Assembly: GCA_004357415.1 (NCBI GenBank)
Contig: SMVY01000020.1
Location: forward strand, 1-20,561
Direction: 5' to 3'
Length of the DNA stretch: 20,561 nt
Source: Gemmatimonadota bacterium
Lineage (GTDB): Bacteria; Gemmatimonadota; Gemmatimonadetes; Gemmatimonadales; GWC2-71-9
The notes below the pieces were generated by a model. It saw nothing but the letters and a program-made list of their open reading frames with translations, was not told the DNA's origin and ran no database searches. Positions 13,796-20,561 of the stretch are shown in pieces (within the stretch, counting starts at the first letter, position 1; each line of letters starts with the position of its first letter). A program made the translations under genes and the position numbers.

Positions 13796-14808
13796 TCCGA
13801 TTGGCCTTTCCGGAAAGCCTCTCCCACCTTCTCGGCTGCCTTCTTGGCAGCGCTGACCACCTGAGACACGGTGTCCCTGGCTTCCTGGGCGTAGTAGCCG
13901 CCGGCGGCACCGAGATCGTCCTTGAGCGGCCGCTCGTGAGCCTCTTTGCCGCGCCGGGTGTATTCGCCGCGCAAGATGCGCTCGTAGTCGCCGGAGGCGA
14001 TCCACTGTTGCAGCTCCGCGGCCCGAACCGTGTGGAGCGGGTGGGTGAGCCCGAGGGTGTTGACGATCTTGTATATGATGTCGAGGCCCTCGTTGCTTTC
14101 GAGGTACGCGTTGGCCTGCGCCATGAAATCGTCGACGTCGAGTTCGTCGGCCAACCGGCCCTGGCGCATGCCCCCCGCCATTTTCATCAACAGCCGTTGC
14201 GAGGCCTCGACGTCCTGGCTGCCGAGCAGACCGGCGCGGTCCGACGACAACTCCGCCTTGCGCGACCACTCCAGAATTGCCAGCCGGATGGGCAGCAGCA
14301 CGATCCCCGCAAGAATGGGGAGCGCCGCGAAACTGATCGACAGCAGGATGGCGGCGATGGTCCGGTAGAACGCGTGACCGCTGACAACGTGGCCCATCTC
14401 GTGGGCCAGCAACACCCGCAATTCGTCTTCCGACAGCAGTTCCAGCGCGGCGGTGTGTACCACGACGAACGGATCGTCCACGCCGTAGGCGCCGGCGTTG
14501 AACAGCGGGGTCTGCGACACGTACAGCTCCGGCACGGTCGGCCAGTTGAACGTGGCGGCGACTTCCACGTGCAGGGCGTGCAGCGTCTGGTACTGCCTGG
14601 GGCCGGTCTTGATGGCGTTGCCCTGGAACAGCAGGCGGATGCCCCGCTCACCGCCCAGCATGGCGACCAGCTTGCGGACGACTTGATCGAAGCCGGGGAT
14701 CGAACGCAGCGTTTGCAACGCGGCCCGGTCGGCCGGATGCTCCCACGAGACGGCGTCGATTTCCGGAAAGGAGACACGCTCGCGGGGAGCGGGAGGATTT
14801 GCAGTCAT
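13792..14808 (-). CDS. M48-family membrane metalloprotease (HtpX-like)
   Basis: The 338-residue protein has the zinc site HEMGH at 136-140 and the third ligand E186 in SRKAELSSDRAG (182-193), the M48 layout. A hydrophobic segment lies between them (about 151-177), so the enzyme is probably anchored with its active site at the cytoplasmic face. There is no signal peptide. The C-terminal 40 residues are charged and helical (DTVSQVVSAAKKAAEKVGEAF), unlike short HtpX. M48 relatives act in membrane protein quality control. The ATG at 14808 is 54 bp after the PLP-enzyme gene, and the stop overlaps the purD start. Confidence 0.88.
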   Translation of the reverse strand: MTANPPAPRERVSFPEIDAVSWEHPADRAALQTLRSIPGFDQVVRKLVAMLGGERGIRLLFQGNAIKTGPRQYQTLHALHVEVAATFNWPTVPELYVSQTPLFNAGAYGVDDPFVVVHTAALELLSEDELRVLLAHEMGHVVSGHAFYRTIAAILLSISFAALPILAGIVLLPIRLAILEWSRKAELSSDRAGLLGSQDVEASQRLLMKMAGGMRQGRLADELDVDDFMAQANAYLESNEGLDIIYKIVNTLGLTHPLHTVRAAELQQWIASGDYERILRGEYTRRGKEAHERPLKDDLGAAGGYYAQEARDTVSQVVSAAKKAAEKVGEAFRKGQSE

Positions 14809-14862
14809 GTCGGACTCACGGAAAAGGGTTGCAGGCCCGTACGATGAGGGCCACCACTGGTT

Positions 14863-16056
14863 TCACAGTGAGACCTCTGTGCGCCGGCTGGCCAGGGCCA
14901 GAGCCCGGTCGATGTCGGCGATGAGGTCGTCGACATTCTCGATGCCACAGCTCAAACGTACCAGACTGTCGGTCAATCCCATCTCCGCGCGCAGGTCCTG
15001 TGGGACTGAAGCGTGGGTCATGGAGGCGGGGTGGTTCACCAGACTCTCAACGCCGCCCAGCGATTCGGCCAGGCTGAAGATGCGGGTGCCTTCCACGAAC
15101 CGGCGGGCACGTTCCGGATCCTCGAGGTCGAACGAGATCATGCCGCCAAAACCGCTCATCTGCCGGCAGGCCAAGTCGTACTGCGGGTGGGACGGGAGTC
15201 CCGGATAGTAGATCTTGGGGACGTCGTCCCGCTCGGCCAGCCATGCGGCGATGGCGCGACCGTTCCGGTCGTGTTGCTGCATGCGGAGCGGGAGGGTCTT
15301 GGCGCCGCGGAGCGCCAACCAGCAGTCCATCGGGCCGGGGATCGCTCCACCGGCCATCTGAATGAACGACAACTTCTCCGCCAGATCATCGCGGTGGCAG
15401 ACCAGCATGCCCCCGACCATGTCGCTGTGGCCGTTGAGGTACTTGGTGGTGCTGTGGAGGACGATGTCGGCGCCATAGTTCAGCGGCTGCTGGAAGATCG
15501 GCGTGGCAAAGGTGTTGTCCACCACCAGCAGGAGGCCGTGGGCCTGGGTGAGGTCGCCCATGGCCCGCAGGTCGGTCAGACGCATCATGGGGTTGGTGGG
15601 CGTTTCCGAGAAGACCAGCCGGGTTGCGGGCCGCAAAGCGGCTGCCACCGTCTCGATGTTCCGGGTGTCTACGAAGGTGAACTCGAGTCCCAGCGGTTGG
15701 TAGAACTCCCGCATCATGCGGGCGCTGCCGCCATAGATGTTGGCCTCGGAGATGACGTGATCGCCTGCCTTGAGCAGCTTGAGGACGGCATCGAGCGCTG
15801 CCAGCCCCGAGCCGTAGGCAATGCCGTGGGTGGCGCCTTCCAGGCTGGCGACGTTGCGTTCGTACGCCTCGCGGGTGGGGTTGGCGCTCCTGGCGTAGTC
15901 GTAGCCCTTGTGCCGTCCCAGACCCTCCATGACGTAGGTAGAAGTCTGGTAGATGGGCGGCATGATGGCCCCGGCCTTCGGGTCGGGTTCCTGGCCGGCG
16001 TGGACCGCGCGAGTGGCTACGGAGTATTCGAGATCATCGGGGAGAATTCGGGTCAT
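14863..16056 (-). CDS. Cys/Met-metabolism PLP enzyme (cystathionine gamma-synthase or gamma-lyase)
   Basis: The 397-residue protein is a typical fold-type I Cys/Met PLP enzyme. Visible sites are YDYARSANPTR (52-62, phosphate-binding Tyr/Arg from the partner subunit), YGSGLAALDA (81-90), D180 in VVDNTFATP (178-186), the Schiff-base K205 in HSTTKYLNGHSD (201-212) and SLGGVESLVNHPASMTHAS (332-350). It acts on O-acyl-homoserine or cystathionine in methionine/cysteine interconversion. The sequence alone does not separate synthase, gamma-lyase and methionine gamma-lyase. It is the first gene of the minus-strand run and diverges from glmM over 180 bp. No SAM riboswitch is recognised upstream. Confidence 0.92.
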   Translation of the reverse strand: MTRILPDDLEYSVATRAVHAGQEPDPKAGAIMPPIYQTSTYVMEGLGRHKGYDYARSANPTREAYERNVASLEGATHGIAYGSGLAALDAVLKLLKAGDHVISEANIYGGSARMMREFYQPLGLEFTFVDTRNIETVAAALRPATRLVFSETPTNPMMRLTDLRAMGDLTQAHGLLLVVDNTFATPIFQQPLNYGADIVLHSTTKYLNGHSDMVGGMLVCHRDDLAEKLSFIQMAGGAIPGPMDCWLALRGAKTLPLRMQQHDRNGRAIAAWLAERDDVPKIYYPGLPSHPQYDLACRQMSGFGGMISFDLEDPERARRFVEGTRIFSLAESLGGVESLVNHPASMTHASVPQDLRAEMGLTDSLVRLSCGIENVDDLIADIDRALALASRRTEVSL

Positions 16057-16236
16057 GGCTCGTCGGGTGTGTTTGTGGGAAGCTAATGAACTGCAAGAGG
16101 TTGCGGCAAGCCAGCGGTGGAAGAAGCGCGCATCCCTCTGTCACGTTTGGTGGATAGGCCGCCTCAGCTGCCAATCCGGTATCTTTCGGCACTGTCCGTC
16201 CACTAGGGCGCTCTTGCGGGGGCGCGTCGAGGGGTT

Positions 16237-17616
16237 ATGAACCACGGTCTCATCGTCAGCGTTTCCGGGATGCGGGGCATCGTCGGTAGCGATCTCACTC
16301 CCGAGCTGGTTACCCGGCACGCCGCGGCCCTCGGGGCCTGGGCTCGCGCCGCCGGCAATCCGACGGTGGTGCTGGGGCGCGATTCCCGGACCAGCGGCGC
16401 CATGTTCGCCATGGCGGCCAAGGCCGGACTGATGTCGGTCGGCGCCGAGGTGATCGACCTGGGGATAGTCCCTACCCCGACGGTACAGCTGGCGGTCGAA
16501 CACCACCGCGCCGGCGCCGGCCTCATCCTGACGGCAAGCCACAACCCCGTCGAGTGGAACGCGCTGAAACTGGTCGGTCCCGACGGGGTATTTCTCGATG
16601 CCCAGGACGGGGCAGCCGTCCGGGACCTGGCCGAGCGAGGCCCTGACCGCGTCGATTGGGCCGGCATCGGCAGGGTGCGGGAGGATACCGAGGCAGTGTC
16701 CCGTCACATCGACCAGGTTCTGGCCCTGCCCCAGATCGACGTGGAGCTGATCAGGTCGAAGCAGTTCCGGGTGGCTCTTGATTGCGTCCGCGGCGCCGGC
16801 GGCACCATCATGCCGGCCCTTCTCGAACGGCTCGGGTGCCACGTGTCGGCCATCAATCTGGAGATCGACGGCCGGTTCCCCAGGCCACCGGAGCCGGTGC
16901 CCGAGCACCTCGAGGAGTTGGGCCGGCTGGTCAGGGACAGCGGTGCCCAGGTTGGGTTCGCCGTCGACCCTGACGTCGATCGCCTGGCGTTGGTGGACGA
17001 GCACGGCCGGGCCATCGGCGAGGACTACACCCTGGCCTTTGCCGTGCAGGCCGTGCTCGGCCGGAACGGTACCGGAGCGGGGCTCGACGGCAGTGCTCCC
17101 GTGGTGGTGGCCAATCTGTCCACCAGCCTGGTCGTCGAGGATGCGGCCACCTCGGCCGGGGCGGTGTTCGAGCGGGCCCCAGTGGGCGAGGCCAACGTGG
17201 CACAATTCATCCAGCAACACGGTGCCGTGATCGGTGGGGAGGGGAACGGGGGGGTGATGTTCCCCCAGGCCCATACCGGCCGCGACGCTCCTGTGGGCCT
17301 GGCCTTAATCTTGCATCTGCTTGCTACCACGAAACTTACGGTGTCCGGCCTGGTGGAAGCGGCGCCCCGCTACAGCATCGTGAAGGCCAAGGTACCCCGG
17401 CGTGACGATCTGGCGCCTATCTACCAGCGGTTACAGAGTCGTTTCGCGGATGCAACGGCGGACTCCAGGGATGGGCTGCGACTGGCCTGGCCGGGAAGGT
17501 GGGTGCATTTGCGGCCGTCGGGCACCGAACCCGTCATCAGGATCATCGCCGAGGCCGCAACCGTGGAGGATGCCGAGGCGCTGGTCAGTGAGTGTAGGAA
17601 TGTCTTGGACGCCTAA
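16237..17616 (+). CDS. glmM: Phosphoglucosamine mutase (phosphohexomutase superfamily)
   Basis: The 459-residue protein carries all four phosphohexomutase loops: the phosphoserine loop TASHNP (S101), the Mg-binding DPDVDR (D244, D246, D248), the sugar-binding GEGNGG (334-339) and the phosphate loop RPSGTEPVIRI (426-436). It interconverts glucosamine-6-P and glucosamine-1-P, or alternatively mannose/glucose phosphates. Bacterial GlmM usually has GEQSGH at the sugar loop, while GEGNGG is closer to the archaeal/PMM-PGM form. Specificity for glucosamine is therefore inferred mainly from glmS starting 15 bp downstream. The ATG at 16237 follows GAGGGG with a short spacer. Confidence 0.85.
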   Translation: MNHGLIVSVSGMRGIVGSDLTPELVTRHAAALGAWARAAGNPTVVLGRDSRTSGAMFAMAAKAGLMSVGAEVIDLGIVPTPTVQLAVEHHRAGAGLILTASHNPVEWNALKLVGPDGVFLDAQDGAAVRDLAERGPDRVDWAGIGRVREDTEAVSRHIDQVLALPQIDVELIRSKQFRVALDCVRGAGGTIMPALLERLGCHVSAINLEIDGRFPRPPEPVPEHLEELGRLVRDSGAQVGFAVDPDVDRLALVDEHGRAIGEDYTLAFAVQAVLGRNGTGAGLDGSAPVVVANLSTSLVVEDAATSAGAVFERAPVGEANVAQFIQQHGAVIGGEGNGGVMFPQAHTGRDAPVGLALILHLLATTKLTVSGLVEAAPRYSIVKAKVPRRDDLAPIYQRLQSRFADATADSRDGLRLAWPGRWVHLRPSGTEPVIRIIAEAATVEDAEALVSECRNVLDA

Positions 17617-17631
17617 GGAAATGGGACTGCC

Positions 17632-19458
17632 ATGTGCGGTATCGTAGGGTATGTGGGCTTCCGGCCCGCGGCTGATCTGATCATCAGGGGGCTCAGGCGA
17701 CTGGAGTATCGGGGGTACGATTCCGCGGGCCTGGCCGTGTTGAACGGTGACGGGTTGGTGGTTACCAAGGCGTCCGGCAAATTGTCCAGTCTGGAAAAGA
17801 AACTGGGGCCGACCCTCCCGCAGGGAACGGTCGGCTTGGGCCATACCCGCTGGGCCACGCACGGCGCCCCCACCACTACCAACGCCCATCCTCACACCGA
17901 CCAGACCGGCCGCATCGCGGTAATCCACAACGGCATCATCGAGAACGCCGGCGCCTTACGCACGGCGTTGGAGCAGCGCAACCATACGTTCGAGTCCGAA
18001 ACCGACACGGAGGTGTTGGCGCACCTCATCGGGGAGCTGTACCAGGGTGATCTCGAGCTTGCCGTCGCGGCCGCGCTGCGCGAGGTGGACGGCGCCTACG
18101 GCATTGCGGTCATCTCGGCCGACGAGCCGGACTGCCTGGTGGCGGCCCGCAAGGGATCTCCCCTCATCGTCGGTGTGGGTGACGGTGAGTGGTTCGTGGC
18201 GTCCGACGCTTCCGCGCTGCTCGAGCACACCCGCTCCGTGGTGTATCTGGACGACGGCGAGATGGTCGTTCTCTCTCGCGACGGCTACCGGGTTCGCAGT
18301 CTCGACGTAATGGAGATCAGCAAGAAAATCGACCGGATCGAGTGGGACTTGGCAACGATCGAACGGGGTGGATTCGAGCACTTCATGTTGAAGGAGATCT
18401 TCGACCAGCCGACCAGCCTGAGCAACACGCTCAGCGGTCACCTGTTGGAGGACGAAGGTACCGCTCGTCTCGAGGGGCTCAACCTCACCAACGATGAACT
18501 GAAGCAGATCGACCGGATCATCATCACCGGCTGCGGCACGTCATGGCACGCGGCGCTCATTGGCGAGTACATGATCGAGGAGCTGGCCCGGGTGCCGGTT
18601 GAAGTCGAGTATGCCTCGGAGTTCCGCTACCGCAATCCGGTGGTGGACCAGCGAACGCTGGTCATCGGCATCTCCCAATCCGGCGAAACCGCCGATACCC
18701 TGGCGGCGCTGGTCGAAGCGAAGAACCGGGGCGCCAGGACCATCGGCGTGGTCAACGTGGTCGGCTCGACCATCGCCCGCGAGGTCGACGGCGGTACCTA
18801 CCTGCACGCCGGTCCCGAGGTCGGTGTGGCCAGCACCAAGGCCTTTACCAGCCAATTGGGTGCACTGGCGCTGTTCGCCCTGCGGCTGGCCCGGCTCAAG
18901 AATCTGAGCATCCTCCAAGGGAGGCAGTTCGTCGAAGCGCTGAAAGCGCTTCCCGGCCAGATCGAGGAGATCCTCGGCCGCGTCGATGAGATCGAGTCGC
19001 TGGCCGAGCGGTTCCTCGATACCAGCAACGCGCTCTACCTGGGGCGCGGCGTCAACTTCCCGGTGGCGCTCGAGGGTGCGCTCAAACTGAAGGAAATCTC
19101 CTACATCCACGCCGAGGGCTATCCGGCCGCGGAGATGAAGCACGGCCCCATTGCGCTGATCGACGAAAACATGCCCGTGGTGTTCATCGCCCCGCGGGAC
19201 GCCGTGCACTCCAAGATCGTGTCCAACATCGAAGAAGTGAAAGCGCGTGGCGGTAAGGTCGTGGCGTTTGTCAACGACGGCGACCACGAAATCGAGCGTC
19301 TGGCCGATGCCACGTTCACCATCCCCGAAACACTCGACCTCCTGACCCCAATCCTCACGACCATCCCCTTGCAACTCGTGGCGTACTACGTTGCGGTCCG
19401 AAGGGGGTGTGACGTGGATCAGCCGCGCAACCTCGCCAAGTCGGTGACCGTCGAATAG
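17632..19458 (+). CDS. glmS: Glutamine-fructose-6-phosphate aminotransferase (isomerizing)
   Basis: The 608-residue protein is full length. After Met removal, the N-terminal CGIVGYVG gives the Ntn-type catalytic cysteine, and GLGHTRWATHG is the glutamine-binding block. The C-terminal half has two SIS domains: ITGCGTSWHAALIGEYMIEE and SQSGETADTL in the first, then EGALKLKEISYIHAEGYPAAEMKHGP in the second. It ends with the usual QPRNLAKSVTVE, which closes the active site. It converts fructose-6-P plus glutamine to glucosamine-6-P for UDP-GlcNAc, peptidoglycan and lipid A. It is probably co-transcribed with glmM. The 15-bp gap leaves no room for a glmS ribozyme, and the operon ends at the terminator just downstream. 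Confidence 0.97.
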   Translation: MCGIVGYVGFRPAADLIIRGLRRLEYRGYDSAGLAVLNGDGLVVTKASGKLSSLEKKLGPTLPQGTVGLGHTRWATHGAPTTTNAHPHTDQTGRIAVIHNGIIENAGALRTALEQRNHTFESETDTEVLAHLIGELYQGDLELAVAAALREVDGAYGIAVISADEPDCLVAARKGSPLIVGVGDGEWFVASDASALLEHTRSVVYLDDGEMVVLSRDGYRVRSLDVMEISKKIDRIEWDLATIERGGFEHFMLKEIFDQPTSLSNTLSGHLLEDEGTARLEGLNLTNDELKQIDRIIITGCGTSWHAALIGEYMIEELARVPVEVEYASEFRYRNPVVDQRTLVIGISQSGETADTLAALVEAKNRGARTIGVVNVVGSTIAREVDGGTYLHAGPEVGVASTKAFTSQLGALALFALRLARLKNLSILQGRQFVEALKALPGQIEEILGRVDEIESLAERFLDTSNALYLGRGVNFPVALEGALKLKEISYIHAEGYPAAEMKHGPIALIDENMPVVFIAPRDAVHSKIVSNIEEVKARGGKVVAFVNDGDHEIERLADATFTIPETLDLLTPILTTIPLQLVAYYVAVRRGCDVDQPRNLAKSVTVE

Positions 19459-19482
19459 CATCTGCTCTCCAACGGTTTTGTG

Positions 19483-19519
19483 ACGCGCCCTTCCGTTCGT
19501 TCGGGGGGCGCGTTTTCTT
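19483..19519 (+). terminator. Intrinsic terminator after glmS
   Basis: The stem ACGCGCCC / GGGCGCGT, extended by CCG/CGG with small bulges, has a TTCGTT-like loop and is followed by TTTTCTT. It lies 24 bases after the glmS stop and separates the glmM-glmS unit from dtd-maf. The T-run is on the plus-strand side only, so it acts for glmS. Confidence 0.85.
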
Positions 19520-19541
19520 GGACGGTGGACAGGGGGTTGGC

Positions 19542-19991
19542 ATGCGTGTTGTGCTGCAGCGGGTGACTGAGGCCTCGGTCACCATTGATGGCCGGGAGGT
19601 AGGCCGGATCGGGAAAGGCTATTGCCTGCTGGTCGGATTCACCGATGGCGACACGAGTGATGACGTAAAGTGGATGGCCGCCAAGATCTCCGGGCTCAGG
19701 TTGTTCGCCGACCAAGACGGCAAGATGAACCTGGCGTTGGCCGACGTCGGCGGGGCCGTCCTGGTGGTGTCGCAGTTCACTCTCTACGGCGATGTACGCA
19801 AGGGCCGGCGACCTTCCTTCATCGCGGCGGCCAGGCCCGAGACGGCCATTCCGCTGTACCAGGAGTTCCTCGGTGCCCTCCGCGGCCTGGGGCTCACGGT
19901 CGCCAGCGGCGAGTTCGGTGCCATGATGGCCGTCGAGATCCACAACGACGGTCCGGTCACTCTTCTGTTGGAGCGCACTCAGAGTGCGTGA
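19542..19991 (+). CDS. dtd: D-aminoacyl-tRNA deacylase
   Basis: The 149-residue protein starts MRVVLQRVTEASVTIDG, as DTD does. It has the SQFTLYGD motif and the cross-subunit NDGPVT motif with the Gly-Pro pair that excludes L-amino acids. It hydrolyses D-aminoacyl-tRNAs (and Gly-tRNA-Ala) as a homodimer. An in-frame ATG at 19518 would begin within the terminator; the ATG at 19542, behind GGGGG, is chosen instead. The last codons overlap maf by 8 bp. Confidence 0.95.
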   Translation: MRVVLQRVTEASVTIDGREVGRIGKGYCLLVGFTDGDTSDDVKWMAAKISGLRLFADQDGKMNLALADVGGAVLVVSQFTLYGDVRKGRRPSFIAAARPETAIPLYQEFLGALRGLGLTVASGEFGAMMAVEIHNDGPVTLLLERTQSA

Positions 19992-20550
19992 ACTGATTCT
20001 GGCGTCCCGCTCCCCCCGCCGCCGGCAGTTGCTGGAAATGCTGGGCATTCCCGTTCAGGTCCGCCCGGCCGACATCCACGAAACCACCCGTCCCAACGAG
20101 ACGCCGACCGAATACGCCGAGCGGTTGGCGGTCGAGAAGGCCGGCGCGGTGCCCGGCGAGTACGTGCTCGGAGCCGATACCATCGTCGTGCTCGAGGGGG
20201 ACGTGCTGGAGAAACCGGCCGACGCGGAGGAGGCGGTCGCCATGTTGCTGCGGTTGCAGGGGAGGACGCACCAGGTAATCACCGCCTGCGCGTTACACTC
20301 CCCCACAGGCCTTCATACCGCCACGGACGTCACCCGGGTGACCTTCCGGCCGGCCGGCGAGGACCTCATCCGGGCCTATGTTGCCACGGGGGAGCCGCTC
20401 GACAAGGCGGGTGCCTACGGCATCCAGGGATATGGTGCCGCTCTCGTCGAAGGGATCGAGGGTGATTTCTTCGGGGTCATGGGCCTGCCGGTACGGCGGG
20501 TGCTCGACCTCCTCGAGCAAGGCGGCTGGCGCTACGTCTTCAACCGGTAG
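19984..20550 (+). CDS. maf: Maf-family nucleoside triphosphate pyrophosphatase
   Basis: The 188-residue protein shows the Maf signature LASRSPRRRQLLEMLG near the N-terminus, GADTIVVLEGDVLEKP, the RTHQVITA block and DKAGAYGIQGYGAALVEGIEGDFFGVMGLPV near the C-terminus. These mark the dTTP/UTP-type (YhdE-like) pyrophosphatases, which cleave canonical and modified NTPs to NMP plus PPi and have been linked to septum inhibition. The GTG at 19984 overlaps the dtd stop region by 8 bp, so translation is probably coupled. Substrate choice is inferred from family resemblance. Confidence 0.94.
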   Translation: MRELILASRSPRRRQLLEMLGIPVQVRPADIHETTRPNETPTEYAERLAVEKAGAVPGEYVLGADTIVVLEGDVLEKPADAEEAVAMLLRLQGRTHQVITACALHSPTGLHTATDVTRVTFRPAGEDLIRAYVATGEPLDKAGAYGIQGYGAALVEGIEGDFFGVMGLPVRRVLDLLEQGGWRYVFNR

Positions 20551-20561
20551 ATCGCGATGGG

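Noticed and set aside
14834..14870. Short inverted repeats (GGCCC/GGGCC and CACTG/CAGTG) at the end of the PLP-enzyme gene
   Set aside because: The stems are only 5 bp, there is no T-run on the transcribed strand, and the next gene is close in the same direction.
16057..16236. SAM riboswitch or clear promoter in the glmM / PLP-enzyme divergent region
   Set aside because: None of the SAM-I or SAM-II consensus segments is seen on the minus strand, and no -35/-10 pair with proper spacing stands out on either strand.
17617..17631. glmS ribozyme
   Set aside because: Only 15 bases separate glmM from glmS, far too few for the ribozyme.

Overview
This is a GC-rich bacterial chromosomal segment (roughly two-thirds GC by eye) that is densely packed with housekeeping genes. 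There is no rRNA, tRNA, phage, transposase or CRISPR. The gene types, sparse Shine-Dalgarno sequences, frequent GTG/TTG starts, a UbiA/UbiD/UbiX/MenG quinone set and an ECF sigma/anti-sigma/envelope-protein cassette suggest a Gemmatimonadota-like or related diderm bacterium. That placement is inference at moderate confidence, because the window holds no marker that fixes the phylum.

Layout. (1) 1-2691, plus strand: the tail of an unidentified gene, then a DHH/DHHA1 phosphoesterase (NrnA type) and an Mrp/ApbC Fe-S carrier ATPase. The NrnA gene lies between two related, palindromic, purine/pyrimidine-asymmetric repeat elements. (2) 6080-2697, minus strand: a tightly coupled four-gene cassette of ECF sigma factor, zinc-finger anti-sigma factor, a membrane protein with a bactofilin-like beta-helix segment, and a secreted beta-rich protein resembling toast-rack/LiaF-C proteins. 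It looks like an envelope-sensing regulon that carries its own effectors. (3) 6134-10364, plus strand: menaquinone late-step genes menG/ubiE, ubiD, ubiA and ubiX, then a YfcE-type phosphodiesterase. (4) 16056-10435, minus strand: a Cys/Met-metabolism PLP enzyme, an M48 membrane metalloprotease, purD, mutM (fpg) and a short UvrC/Cho-like GIY-YIG nuclease. (5) 16237-20550, plus strand: a GlmM-type phosphohexomutase and glmS (UDP-GlcNAc precursor supply), a clear intrinsic terminator, then dtd and maf, which overlap.

Functional links. The quinone genes can prenylate, decarboxylate (UbiX makes the prenyl-FMN cofactor for UbiD) and C-methylate a naphthoate. The GlmM/GlmS pair converts fructose-6-P to glucosamine-1-P. 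MutM and the Cho-like protein pair base-excision and nucleotide-excision activities. Dtd and Maf are both quality-control enzymes.

The least explained material is in the gene junctions. At least four carry different short tandem repeats of period 7-9 bp: GGCTAAGA-type around nrnA, CCGCCCCG at the yfcE/cho junction, GTGCGTA before mutM, and a CTGCCCCCG-like array at the purD end. In two cases (nrnA, purD) the repeat contains the stop codon of the adjacent gene. Together with the sigma/anti-sigma/beta-protein cassette, these are the best candidates for something not previously described. No intergenic stretch exceeds 300 bp.
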